Origin: an uncultured Clostridia bacterium
GTDB lineage: Bacteria; Bacillota; Clostridia; Christensenellales; Borkfalkiaceae
Length of the DNA: 64,000 bases
Assembly (NCBI GenBank): GCA_947626575.1
Contig: CANQSR010000006.1
Coordinates: 1-64,000, forward strand
Direction of reading: 5' to 3'
In this document: positions 8,776-17,896 of the stretch, in pieces
Position numbering within the stretch: position 1 is the first letter of the stretch
Layout: every line of letters begins with the position of its first letter
Notes under the pieces: model-generated
Told to the model about the DNA's origin: nothing
The model's input: the letters and a program-made list of their open reading frames with translations, nothing else
Database searches by the model: none
Position numbers and translations under genes: made by a program

Positions 8776-9252
8776 ATGAAAAAGAAACGTAAGGCTTCGG
8801 ACGAGGACGGAGAACTCATGGATGAGAACGACGAGGTACTCGTAAAAGCCTATCACAAACAGTTTGAAGATTATTTCGCCTTCGCCGAACAAAACAACGT
8901 CCGCCTGAAAGATGCCGTTGAAATGCACCTTGCGGACTTGCCGTTCAAACAGATACTGAGCGGAGAAAAGACCGTGGAGGTCCGGCTGTATGATGAAAAA
9001 CGCCGCGAGATCCGCGAGGGGGACGTCATCGTGTTTTACCGTGAAAACGGCTCGGAATGGCTCTGCAAGTGCGTGAAGGCGCTCTACCGCGCGCCGACGT
9101 TCGCGGAACTCTTTGAGATGCCGGATATGCTTGCGAAGGCTGGGTTTTCGGACATGCCCCCCTCGGATGCGGCCGATTGCATGCACCGGTATTACACGAC
9201 GGAGCAAGAACGGCAATACGGCGTCCTTGGCATCGAGCTGAGCGATTTGTAA
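8776..9252 (+). CDS. ASCH domain protein
   Basis: EMHLADLPFKQILSGEKTVEVRLYDEKRREIREGDVIVFYRENGSEWLCKCVKALYRAPTFAEL; SD GGAGG. Confidence 0.8.
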   Translation: MKKKRKASDEDGELMDENDEVLVKAYHKQFEDYFAFAEQNNVRLKDAVEMHLADLPFKQILSGEKTVEVRLYDEKRREIREGDVIVFYRENGSEWLCKCVKALYRAPTFAELFEMPDMLAKAGFSDMPPSDAADCMHRYYTTEQERQYGVLGIELSDL

Positions 9253-9271
9253 TGATCGCATGAGAATGATC

Positions 9272-9940
9272 ATGAGTACGCGCAAACCCAAAATATCTAT
9301 TTTAGGCGATTCCATTTCCACGTATGAGGGCTATCAGCCCTATGGATATTCCGTCTATTACCGGGACGACAGGCTTTATGACAACGAACTTGAAAGCGTA
9401 GAGGACACTTGGTGGATGCAAGTGATCGGTGCGCTCGGCGGGGAACTCTATATCAACGATTCCTTTTCCGGCAGCACGGTCGCGGGGATGTTTTTCCCGT
9501 CCGCTTGCAGCGACGAACGTTGTTCTGCCTTAGGCGCCGAAGATGCCCCCGATATGATTTTCGTTTATATGGGAACCAACGATCGGGGGCTTTCGGTCCC
9601 GCTCGGCATGGAAAATCCCGCGGATCCGAACGGCTTCTATGGCGCATACCGGCAAATGTTGAAAAAAATCAAGCTGAATTATCCGTCCGCGAAGATCGTC
9701 TGTGCGACCCTGCCGGCGGGACGCTTGCAAGAAGGCGATGCGGGAGGATACGATGAGGATACGGGCTACAACGAGGCAATAGCAAGGGCTGTTGCCGAAG
9801 AAGGGTGTATGCTGGCGGATATTGCCGCCTTCGGCAAACGCTATGAGACATTGGATGCTTGTCATCCGACGCGGGCAGGGCACAAAACGCTCGCCGGTTT
9901 TTGGCTCAAAGCGCTTGGTTTATCGGGAGAAAACATATGA
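9272..9940 (+). CDS. SGNH/GDSL hydrolase family protein
   Basis: KISILGDSISTYEGYQP ... DMIFVYMGTNDRG ... DACHPTRAGHKTLA. Confidence 0.85.
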   Translation: MSTRKPKISILGDSISTYEGYQPYGYSVYYRDDRLYDNELESVEDTWWMQVIGALGGELYINDSFSGSTVAGMFFPSACSDERCSALGAEDAPDMIFVYMGTNDRGLSVPLGMENPADPNGFYGAYRQMLKKIKLNYPSAKIVCATLPAGRLQEGDAGGYDEDTGYNEAIARAVAEEGCMLADIAAFGKRYETLDACHPTRAGHKTLAGFWLKALGLSGENI

Positions 9941-10845
9941 AAGAGAGAGAAATTACGAAACAATTACGCATGTGTATTGAAAACGCATTCGGATGCTGTT
10001 TGGATGAAGTGGGGGAAGGCGAATGCGAAGACGGAGAAATGTTCTTTTCGGACGGAGATTTTCATATCGTCCTGCACGATGGAAGATTGTGTAAAACAAC
10101 TTACGCCGCAGAGGATTTTTTGATGATCCGCTTTCGGCGGGAAGAGGACCCCGTTGATCCGTATGTTGTGATCTATATGAAGAACGGGGATAGGCTGTAT
10201 TATTATAATTTTGAGTGGGCGGATTATTTCAAGACGGCGTGGATGCTCAACCGCGTGGGGCAGCCCTCGCTCAACGATGATGCGCTCGTCGATTTCTTCG
10301 AAGCACAGCGAAATACCGAGAAGCAAGTGCGCTCCCGCACCGTCCCCCAAGGCATCGATGTAATCGAATACGAAGAAGCCCATCAAGAGCAAGTCAAGGA
10401 TCTGCTCGTCGAACTTCAAACATATCTTGCGTCCTTGGACGACAGGGGAGTTCTCGTTCTGAAAGAAAATTATCGCGAGGACTACTTCGCGTATCTCATG
10501 GGCGAGATGGAAAAACACGAAGGAAAGATGTTTCTGGCGCGCGGCGCAGACGGGGCGGCGGGACTCGTCGTTTGCAAGATCTTTCAAGGGGGCGGGGAAC
10601 ACGACATCACCACCTCCTGCCCGAAGATCGGTTTCATCAGCGACTTGGTCGTGACCGAAAAAGAGAGGGGCAGGGGGATAGGAACTGCGCTCCTCACCGC
10701 CGCCGAGAAATATTTTGCAGAGCGTGAATGTGCCTACGCGCAGCTTGAAGTATTCGCGCCCAATACGGCTGCAAGACGGCTCTATGAAGATTTCGGGTTC
10801 AAGACAAATTGTCTTTATTTATCGAAGAGGACGGAAGCGGTATGA
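9937..10845 (+). CDS. GNAT N-acetyltransferase with additional N-terminal domain
   Basis: GFISDLVVTEKERGRGIGTALLTAAEKYFAERECAYAQLEVFAPNTAARRLYEDFGF; about 140 aa N-terminal domain of unknown type. Confidence 0.8.
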   Translation: MKEREITKQLRMCIENAFGCCLDEVGEGECEDGEMFFSDGDFHIVLHDGRLCKTTYAAEDFLMIRFRREEDPVDPYVVIYMKNGDRLYYYNFEWADYFKTAWMLNRVGQPSLNDDALVDFFEAQRNTEKQVRSRTVPQGIDVIEYEEAHQEQVKDLLVELQTYLASLDDRGVLVLKENYREDYFAYLMGEMEKHEGKMFLARGADGAAGLVVCKIFQGGGEHDITTSCPKIGFISDLVVTEKERGRGIGTALLTAAEKYFAERECAYAQLEVFAPNTAARRLYEDFGFKTNCLYLSKRTEAV

Positions 10846-11528
10846 TTTTTATCACAGGCGACACGCACGGCCAAAGTGACTTTGCAAAACTTCTCTATTT
10901 CGCGGATGCGCATCCGGGGCTTACGAAGAAGGATCATATGATCATCGCCGGGGATTTCGGCGGCGTATGGAGCGAGCGGGGGTTGGAGACGACGCTTTCC
11001 ATGTATGCCCGCCTGCCGTTCACCACGCTGTTCGTGGACGGCAATCACGAAAACTTCGATATGCTGGGCGCTTATCCCGTGGAAATTTGGAACGGAGGAA
11101 AGGTGCATAAAATCAGCCCGGACATCATTCATTTGATGCGCGGACAGGTATTCGAGATCGAGGGGAAGACCTTCTTCACCTTCGGCGGCGCAACGAGCAT
11201 CGACCGATATTTGCGTACGGAGGGAAGCAGTTGGTGGCCGCAGGAACTGCCCACCTTTGAGGAACTCGACGAGGGGATTGCCAATTTGAAGCGGTATAAC
11301 AATCGAGTAGATTTCATCGTCACGCATTCCTGTGATGAAAAGGCTTTGTGGTATCCGCCGCTTCGGGAGCGGGGCGTCAAAATGGAGACATTCCCCGAAA
11401 ACCGGATGCTATCGCTGTTTGAGGACACCGTCCAATACGGGCATTGGTATTTCGGACACTATCACATGGACGGTGCCTTGACCGAAAATAAGACTGTGCT
11501 ATATCAAAAAATCGTTCGTCTCGGTTAG
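10842..11528 (+). CDS. metallophosphoesterase
   Basis: MIFITGDTHGQ, MIIAGDFGGVWS, LFVDGNHENFDML, FIVTHSCDEKA, YFGHYHMD. Confidence 0.85.
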   Translation: MIFITGDTHGQSDFAKLLYFADAHPGLTKKDHMIIAGDFGGVWSERGLETTLSMYARLPFTTLFVDGNHENFDMLGAYPVEIWNGGKVHKISPDIIHLMRGQVFEIEGKTFFTFGGATSIDRYLRTEGSSWWPQELPTFEELDEGIANLKRYNNRVDFIVTHSCDEKALWYPPLRERGVKMETFPENRMLSLFEDTVQYGHWYFGHYHMDGALTENKTVLYQKIVRLG

Positions 11529-11637
11529 AAGCCCAAAGAGCCGCTTGGAACTCACCGCCGACGGGACGGTTTGATTGCGCTGACGGCTTGAATTGGCCGT
11601 GGACGGCTTGATTTTCGCGGATGGTTTGGGTTTTCGA

Positions 11638-11685
11638 CGCCGCGCGCCGCAACTTTGGTTGCGGCGCGCGGCGTATTTTTCATAC
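11638..11685 (+). terminator. strong intrinsic terminator
   Basis: CGCCGCGCGCCGCAA-CTTTGG-TTGCGGCGCGCGGCG followed by TATTTTT. Confidence 0.7.
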
Positions 11686-11763
11686 GAGGCGGCGTAATTT
11701 TTCGGACACGGCGCCGTATTTACATACGAGGCGGCGTATTTTTCATACAAGTTTTCTAAAATT

Positions 11764-11793
11764 GTTGCAAAAAACCTTCGGGGGTGATATACT
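11764..11793 (+). promoter_or_regulatory. sigma-A-type promoter for leader of the LRR lipoprotein gene
   Basis: TTGCAA, about 17 nt, TATACT. Confidence 0.6.
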
Positions 11794-11972
11794 GTATGCG
11801 CAACACAATCGTATAAAAAATGTTTATATGGGTACAACCGAGGCATGGATGTATCCTCTTGAACCCTATATAAACATTTAGGAGATTGTGTTGCAACAAT
11901 ATGGGATACTTCTAAGCGGGCGTCCCATATTGGGGCGTCCTTATTTTTACAAATTTTTAGGAGGAGAACAAC

Positions 11973-14900
11973 ATGAAGAAGAAACTTTGGACCGTGTTAC
12001 TTACGGTCCTCACGGTTCTATGCCTCAGCCTCGGCCTCGCGGCCTGCGGCGGATTGCGCCCCAATCCCGGCTTTTCTGAAGCGGAGTATTCACTCAATTA
12101 CAAACTCAATGAAGACAAAGCGAGCTATTGCGTTGGCGGGATCGGAACGTGGCGAGACACTGATCTCGTGATCCCTGCAGAATACAATGGGAAGCCCGTG
12201 ACCTCGATTGGGGAGGCGGCGTTCTATGGTTGTAAGGAGCTAACGAGCGTAACCATCGGAAGCGGCGTGACGGTAATTGGAGACGAGGCGTTCTATAATT
12301 GTAGTGGGCTGACGAGTATTGAGATCCCCGCAAGTATGACCTCAATCGGAGGGAGCGCGTTCAGTGGTTGTAGTGGGCTGACGAGTATTGAAATTCCCGA
12401 TAGCGTGACCTCGATTGGATATGGTGCGTTCTTTTATTGCAGTGGGCTGACGAGCGTAACGATTGGGAGCGGCGTGACGGCGATTGGAGAGTGGGCGTTC
12501 TCTGATTGTAGCAAGTTACAGAGCGTAATGATCGGAAACGGCGTGGCTTCGATTGGAAACGGTGCGTTCTATGGATGTAGTGGGCTGACGAGTATTGAAA
12601 TCCCAGACAGCGTGACTTCAATCGGAGATAAGGTGTTCTCTGATTGTAGCAAGTTACAGAGCGTAACGATCGGAAACGGCGTGACCTCGATCGGAAACGG
12701 TGCGTTCTATGGATGTAGTGGGCTGACGAGTATTGAAATCCCTGATGGCGTGACTACGATCGGATATAGTGTGTTCGAGGATTGCAACAATATTCAGTCG
12801 GCCACCATACCGACGGCCATGATTTCGTATATTCCTCACGGGTCGTTGAAAACGGTTGTTTTAACAAGCGGGATGATTAAAGATGGTGCATTCAGGGGCT
12901 GTAGCGGACTTGAAAGCGTGACGATCGGGAGCGGCGTGACCTCGATTGGATACGAAACATTCTATGGTTGTAGCGGGTTGACGAGTATTACAATACCCGA
13001 TAGCGTGTCCTCAATCGGAGATTCTGCATTCTTTGGTTGTAGCAAGTTACAGAGCGCAACGATCGGGAGCGGCGTGACCTCAATTGGAGAGGAGGCGTTC
13101 TCTGGTTGCAGCGGACTTGAAAGCGTAATGATCGGGAGCGGCGTGACCTCGATCGGACATGGTGCGTTCGAGGATTGCAACAATATTCAGTCGGCCACCA
13201 TACCGACGGCCATGATTTCGTATATTCCTCACGGGTCGTTGAAAACGGTTGTTTTAACAAGCGGGATGATTAAAGATGGTGCGTTCTCTGATTGTAGCGG
13301 GCTGACGAGTATTACAATGCTCAATAGTGTGACCTCGATTGGAGGATCGGCGTTCGCTGGTTGTAGCGGGCTGACGGGAGAATTAACGATCCCCGACAGT
13401 GTGACTTCGATTGGAGGATCGGCGTTCGCTGGTTGTAGCGGGTTGACGGGAGAATTAACGATCCCCGACAGCGTGACCTCAATCGGAAGCTATGCGTTCG
13501 AGAATTGCAGCGGGCTTGAAAGCGTGACGATCGGAAACGGCGTGACCTCAATCGGAAGCCATGCGTTCGAGAATTGCAGCGGGCTTGAAAGCGTTATTTG
13601 GAATGCGGAAAATTGCACTGATGCAGGGGGGTGGTCATATGGTAAGGATTATACGATTTTCAGAAATTGTACAAATTTGAACACTATGGCCTTTGGAGAA
13701 AGCGTAAAAACAGTTCCCGCATATGCGTTCAGTGGTTGTAGTGGGCTGACGAGTATTGAAATTCCCGATAGCGTGACCTCGATTGGAAATGGTGCGTTCT
13801 TTTATTGCAGTGGGCTGACGTGCGTAACGATCGGGAGCGGCGTGACCTCAATTGAAGCGTGGACATTCGCTGGTTGTAGCGGGCTGACGAGTATTGAGAT
13901 TCCCGATAGCGTCACCACAATCGGAGAGCAAGCATTCTATAATTGTAGCGGGCTTGAAAGCGTAACGATCGGGAGCGGTGTGACTTCGATCGAAAGTTTG
14001 GCATTTTATCAAACAGCTTATTATAATGATATTGACAATTGGGAGAACGGAACTGTTCTATACATTGAAGATTACCTTATTAAAGCCAATGATACAATTT
14101 CCGGAAATTATTCCATTCGCGATAATACAAAGGTGATTGCAGATGAGGCGTTCCATGAATGTAGCGGGCTGACGGGTGTGACGATCCCCGACGGCTTGAC
14201 CTCAATCGGTGTTTCGGCGTTCTATGGTTGTAACCGGCTGACGAGTATTGAGATACCCGATAGCGTGACCTTGATTGGAGGAGCGGCGTTCTATGGTTGT
14301 AGCGGGCTGACGGGAGAATTAAAGATCCCCGACAGCGTGACCTTGATTGGAAGGAGAGCGTTCCATAATTGTAGGGGGCTGACGAGTATTACAATACCCG
14401 ATAGCGTGTCTTCAATCGGAGATTCTGCGTTTTCTGATTGTAGCAAGTTGCAGAGCGTAACGATCGGGAGTGGCGTGACCTCGATCGGATATGGTGTGTT
14501 CGAGGATTGCAACAATATTCAGTCGGCCACCATACCTGCGGCCATGATTTCGTATATTCCTCACGGGTCGTTGAAAACGGTTGTTTTAACAAACGGGATG
14601 ATTAAAGATGGTGCGTTCGCCGGTTGTAGCGGGCTTGAAAGCGTGACGATCGGAAACGGCGTGACCTCGATCGGAGAGAGCGCGTTCAGTGGTTGTAGCG
14701 GGCTGACGGGAGAATTAAAGATCCCCGACAGCGTGACCTCAATCGGAAGCTATGCGTTCGAGAATTGCAGCGGGCTTGAAAGCGTAACGATCGGAGACGG
14801 CGTGACCTCGATTGGAGGATCGGCGTTCGCCGGTTGTAGCGGGCTGACGGGAGAATTAAAGATCCCCGACAGTGTGACCTCAATCGGAAGCTATGCGTTC

Positions 14901-15536
14901 GAGGATTGTAGCGGGCTTGAAAGTGTGACGATCGGGAGCGGCGTGACTACGATCGGATATGGTGCGTTCGAGGATTGCGGCGGGCTGACGAGCATTGAGA
15001 TTCCCGATAGCGTGACCTCGATTAGAGGAGCGGCGTTCCATCAGTGTAGCGGGTTGACGAGTATTACAATTCCCGATAGCGTGACCTCGATCGGAGAGTT
15101 GGCGTTCGGTGGTTGTAGCGGGCTGACAAGTATCGAAATCCCTAACGGCGTGACCTCAATCGGACAACAGGCGTTCTATGGTTGCAACGGGCTTGAAAGT
15201 GTGACAATTGGAAGCGGCGTGACCTCAATCGGAAATTATGCGTTCTATGGTTGTGAAGGGCTGACGAGCATTACGATTCCAGAAAGTGTGGTTTTGATTA
15301 GAGATGGGGCGTTCTATGATTGTAGTGGGCTGAAAAATATCTATTATAAGGGAACGCCCGAAGCATGGAACAATATTTCGATTGACAATTACGGCAATTA
15401 CAATTTAACCGATGCCACGCGGTATTACTTCTCCGAGGGGGAACCCGATGAGGCGAAGTGGCAGGAGAGCGAGTATTGGTGGCACTATGACCCCGAAACA
15501 TCGCTTCCCACCCCGTGGGAGAAGAAAGAACCGTAA
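11973..15536 (+). CDS. BspA-like leucine-rich-repeat (LRR_5) surface lipoprotein, 1187 aa
   Basis: Lipobox MKKKLWTVLLTVLTVLCLSLGLAACGG; about 40 repeats of the type GAFxGCSGLTSIxIPDSVTSIG. Confidence 0.95.
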   Translation: MKKKLWTVLLTVLTVLCLSLGLAACGGLRPNPGFSEAEYSLNYKLNEDKASYCVGGIGTWRDTDLVIPAEYNGKPVTSIGEAAFYGCKELTSVTIGSGVTVIGDEAFYNCSGLTSIEIPASMTSIGGSAFSGCSGLTSIEIPDSVTSIGYGAFFYCSGLTSVTIGSGVTAIGEWAFSDCSKLQSVMIGNGVASIGNGAFYGCSGLTSIEIPDSVTSIGDKVFSDCSKLQSVTIGNGVTSIGNGAFYGCSGLTSIEIPDGVTTIGYSVFEDCNNIQSATIPTAMISYIPHGSLKTVVLTSGMIKDGAFRGCSGLESVTIGSGVTSIGYETFYGCSGLTSITIPDSVSSIGDSAFFGCSKLQSATIGSGVTSIGEEAFSGCSGLESVMIGSGVTSIGHGAFEDCNNIQSATIPTAMISYIPHGSLKTVVLTSGMIKDGAFSDCSGLTSITMLNSVTSIGGSAFAGCSGLTGELTIPDSVTSIGGSAFAGCSGLTGELTIPDSVTSIGSYAFENCSGLESVTIGNGVTSIGSHAFENCSGLESVIWNAENCTDAGGWSYGKDYTIFRNCTNLNTMAFGESVKTVPAYAFSGCSGLTSIEIPDSVTSIGNGAFFYCSGLTCVTIGSGVTSIEAWTFAGCSGLTSIEIPDSVTTIGEQAFYNCSGLESVTIGSGVTSIESLAFYQTAYYNDIDNWENGTVLYIEDYLIKANDTISGNYSIRDNTKVIADEAFHECSGLTGVTIPDGLTSIGVSAFYGCNRLTSIEIPDSVTLIGGAAFYGCSGLTGELKIPDSVTLIGRRAFHNCRGLTSITIPDSVSSIGDSAFSDCSKLQSVTIGSGVTSIGYGVFEDCNNIQSATIPAAMISYIPHGSLKTVVLTNGMIKDGAFAGCSGLESVTIGNGVTSIGESAFSGCSGLTGELKIPDSVTSIGSYAFENCSGLESVTIGDGVTSIGGSAFAGCSGLTGELKIPDSVTSIGSYAFEDCSGLESVTIGSGVTTIGYGAFEDCGGLTSIEIPDSVTSIRGAAFHQCSGLTSITIPDSVTSIGELAFGGCSGLTSIEIPNGVTSIGQQAFYGCNGLESVTIGSGVTSIGNYAFYGCEGLTSITIPESVVLIRDGAFYDCSGLKNIYYKGTPEAWNNISIDNYGNYNLTDATRYYFSEGEPDEAKWQESEYWWHYDPETSLPTPWEKKEP

Positions 15537-15550
15537 GCGAAGATACCGAG

Positions 15551-15590
15551 AAAAAGCCACCCCATGGCGACATGGGGTGGCTTTTTCTCA
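15551..15590 (+). terminator. intrinsic terminator after LRR lipoprotein
   Basis: AAAAAGCCACCCCATG-GCGA-CATGGGGTGGCTTTTT. Confidence 0.85.
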
Positions 15591-15706
15591 TCCTTACACC
15601 GATGTAGTGTTGCGAAGAGGACGGCAAAACGCGGCGCGGGGCAAAACGCGGCGTGGGGCAATAAGCGAGGCCCGGAAGGGGGACGCGAAGGGCGGCGAAG
15701 AGGGCG

Positions 15707-16468
15707 TTACATGCGGGCTTCGCACAGTTCGCGGAACTTTTGCAGAAGAGCTTGGGCAGAGAAACACTCCGCCACGGCATTAACCCGCCGCGCCGTGCAT
15801 ACGGAGAGTACATAAGAGGGGTCATGGGGCAAAATTTCGCCCTCACGGAACGAAAAGAGGGTACCCATGTCCGCGGGTAGGGCAAACGTTTGCACGTGAT
15901 ATGCGGGCGATGCGTCCTGCGCGTCCATGGCAGTTTCGAGGGCGCTCAGCCGCCCGAAGGCGCCGCCGAGGCCCGTGCCGCGCTGTTTCAAAATGCTCTC
16001 CTTCGCCGTCCAGATGCGGAAAAAGACGGCAAGCGGCGCAGGAGCCTTCCGCAGCTCTTCCCGCTCCCGCGCGGAAAAACAACGCGCCGCGATGGGGGCA
16101 TAGCGGACGGGACGCACCATCTCCGCATCCACGCCCACCTCGCTTTCATCCGCCGCGCAGACGGAAAGCTCCCCCGAATGGGAGAGATTGAAGTAAAACG
16201 AAGGCGCAGAACTCAAAGCGCAAGCGCAATCGCAATCGAGGCGGGGCTTGCCGTTTTCCCCGCGCACGATGCGGATGGCTTGGTTTTTCAGGCCGAGCTT
16301 CTGCATGATCTCCACCCGTGCGGCGGCTTCCGCCACGATACTGCGGACGCGGTCGCGCTCGCGCCGGTATTGCAAGATCTCCGCCCGCCGCGCCGCGGGA
16401 AAATACGCGAGTATCCGCATGGCCTCGTCCGCCGAAAGCATTCTGTTGTCCGAGATGATCAGTTTCAA
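15707..16468 (-). CDS. 4'-phosphopantetheinyl transferase superfamily protein (Sfp-like), TTG start
   Basis: FYFNLSHSGE, VGVDAEMVRPVRY, FFRIWTAKESILKQRGTGL; SD GGGAGG before TTG. Confidence 0.85.
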   Translation of the reverse strand: MKLIISDNRMLSADEAMRILAYFPAARRAEILQYRRERDRVRSIVAEAAARVEIMQKLGLKNQAIRIVRGENGKPRLDCDCACALSSAPSFYFNLSHSGELSVCAADESEVGVDAEMVRPVRYAPIAARCFSAREREELRKAPAPLAVFFRIWTAKESILKQRGTGLGGAFGRLSALETAMDAQDASPAYHVQTFALPADMGTLFSFREGEILPHDPSYVLSVCTARRVNAVAECFSAQALLQKFRELCEARM

Positions 16469-16640
16469 GGTCCGCCTCCCCGCTTTGCATCTATTTTACC
16501 ACATTTTCCGCGCTTTGCCAACTGCTTTTGCGCACCCCGCCGCTTCCGCCGCCCATATGGGCCGATGGACCGCAAAGGGGCATACCATGTCCGCGGGGAA
16601 GGGCCTAATATGCGCTTTTCCGCGGGGAAACGAAAACAAA

Positions 16641-16690
16641 ATAGAGGTCCCGATAACGCGCCCGCGTTATCGGGACCTCATTCTATACTG
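16641..16690 (-). terminator. intrinsic terminator after the LacI-family regulator
   Basis: Near-perfect inverted repeat GAGGTCCCGATAACGCG-CCC-GCGTTATCGGGACCTC; T-rich tract on the minus strand (CTCTATTTTGTTTT). Confidence 0.75.
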
Positions 16691-16755
16691 TCCTTATCGG
16701 TCCGTTTCCTGCATCTTCCGCTTTCGGGACCGCATTCCATACTTCTTTCGTTTGC

Positions 16756-17724
16756 TTATTTTTTGCGCGCCTGCGTGGTACTGCGCAGGACGAGTTCATG
16801 TTCCACCATCGCGCGCTGGGCGGGCATTCCGCCGATACTGCCCGCAAGCACGGTGAACGCAAGCTCGCCCGTCCGTTCGAAGTTTTGCCGTATCGTCGTC
16901 AGTTCCAAAAAACTCGCGCCCAAATCGTCGTAGCCGATGACGGAAATATCGCCGGGGATGCGTTTCCCCGCCTCCCGCATGCGGGAAATAAACCCGCCGG
17001 CCATCACGTCCGATGCGCAGATGATGGCCGTGAACTGCTTGCCGTATTCCAGATAATACTCCGCCGCGTCGATGCCCGCCTGTTCGGTGTAATCGCCGAA
17101 ATAGGTGAGGTCGTAACGGTATTCGATGCTGTTCTTCGCAAGCCCCAACACGTACCCCGCCAGCCGCTCCGCACCCACGAGCGATTCCCGCTCGCCGTCC
17201 AAAAACGCGATATGTTCATGCCCGATCGAGACGAGATAATCCACCGCCTCTTCGACGGCGGCAATGTTATCGCTCCCCACGCCGGAGATGAACGGGTTGC
17301 CCGCAACATAGTTATCAATGAGGACAAGCGGCCGTTTGACGTGTTTGAGCTGGGCATAGATCTTGGAACGGAAGTTGATACCGAGCAGGATGGCCCCCTG
17401 AAAACGGTTGTCCGCGAGATATTCGTTGAGATCGAAGTCCTCGTCGACCGCCTTGGATACCACGATATACCGCGCCGCCGTTGCCGCGCGCGTAAACGCT
17501 TCCGCGATGACCGCGAGGGGTTCCGCCTCCTTGGGCTGCCTGCCCCACAGAACGGCGATACGCCCCACGATCGCCGACGCCTTGCGCGAACGGTATCCGA
17601 CCGCGTTCGCGTATTCGCACACCAGCGCACGCGTCTGCTGGGAGATGTCAGAGGACCCGTTGAGCGCTTTGGACACCGTGGAGATGGATAATTTGAGTTC
17701 TTTGGCAATATCCGTGATCGTCAT
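16756..17724 (-). CDS. LacI-family transcriptional regulator of the starch/maltose locus
   Basis: MTITDIAKELKLSISTVSKALNGSSDISQQTRALVCEYANAVGYR (LacI HTH) plus periplasmic-binding-like domain; divergent from malQ. ATG at 17724 chosen over the longer ORF. Confidence 0.9.
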   Translation of the reverse strand: MTITDIAKELKLSISTVSKALNGSSDISQQTRALVCEYANAVGYRSRKASAIVGRIAVLWGRQPKEAEPLAVIAEAFTRAATAARYIVVSKAVDEDFDLNEYLADNRFQGAILLGINFRSKIYAQLKHVKRPLVLIDNYVAGNPFISGVGSDNIAAVEEAVDYLVSIGHEHIAFLDGERESLVGAERLAGYVLGLAKNSIEYRYDLTYFGDYTEQAGIDAAEYYLEYGKQFTAIICASDVMAGGFISRMREAGKRIPGDISVIGYDDLGASFLELTTIRQNFERTGELAFTVLAGSIGGMPAQRAMVEHELVLRSTTQARKK

Positions 17725-17731
17725 AAGCCGA

Positions 17732-17764
17732 TTGTACCATGTGTATGCGTGTTTTGTCAACCGA
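17732..17764 (-). promoter_or_regulatory. promoter of LacI-family regulator
   Basis: Minus strand TTGACA-N18-TACAAT, 6 nt before ATG. Confidence 0.7.
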
Positions 17765-17776
17765 TTTCGGGAATCA

Positions 17777-17790
17777 GTTTTTCGAAAAAC
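17777..17790. promoter_or_regulatory. putative LacI-type operator 1
   Basis: Perfect palindrome GTTTTTCGAAAAAC, central CG. Confidence 0.6.
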
Positions 17791-17824
17791 GATAGTAGAG
17801 AGCAAAAAATAAAAAATCTTTACA

Positions 17825-17836
17825 TTTTTCGAAAAA
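17825..17836. promoter_or_regulatory. putative LacI-type operator 2, upstream of malQ promoter
   Basis: TTTTTCGAAAAA immediately 5' of TTGCAA-N17-TATGAT. Confidence 0.6.
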
Positions 17837-17896
17837 ACGCTTGCAATTTTTACCATCAGGTGATATGATGATGAAAAACGCAAAGGGGAGTTTCGC

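Noticed and set aside
12200-15300. Regular repeats in the 12-15 kb region considered as a CRISPR array
   Set aside because: Repeats are in-frame LRR codons of a single long ORF; no repeat-spacer structure or cas genes.
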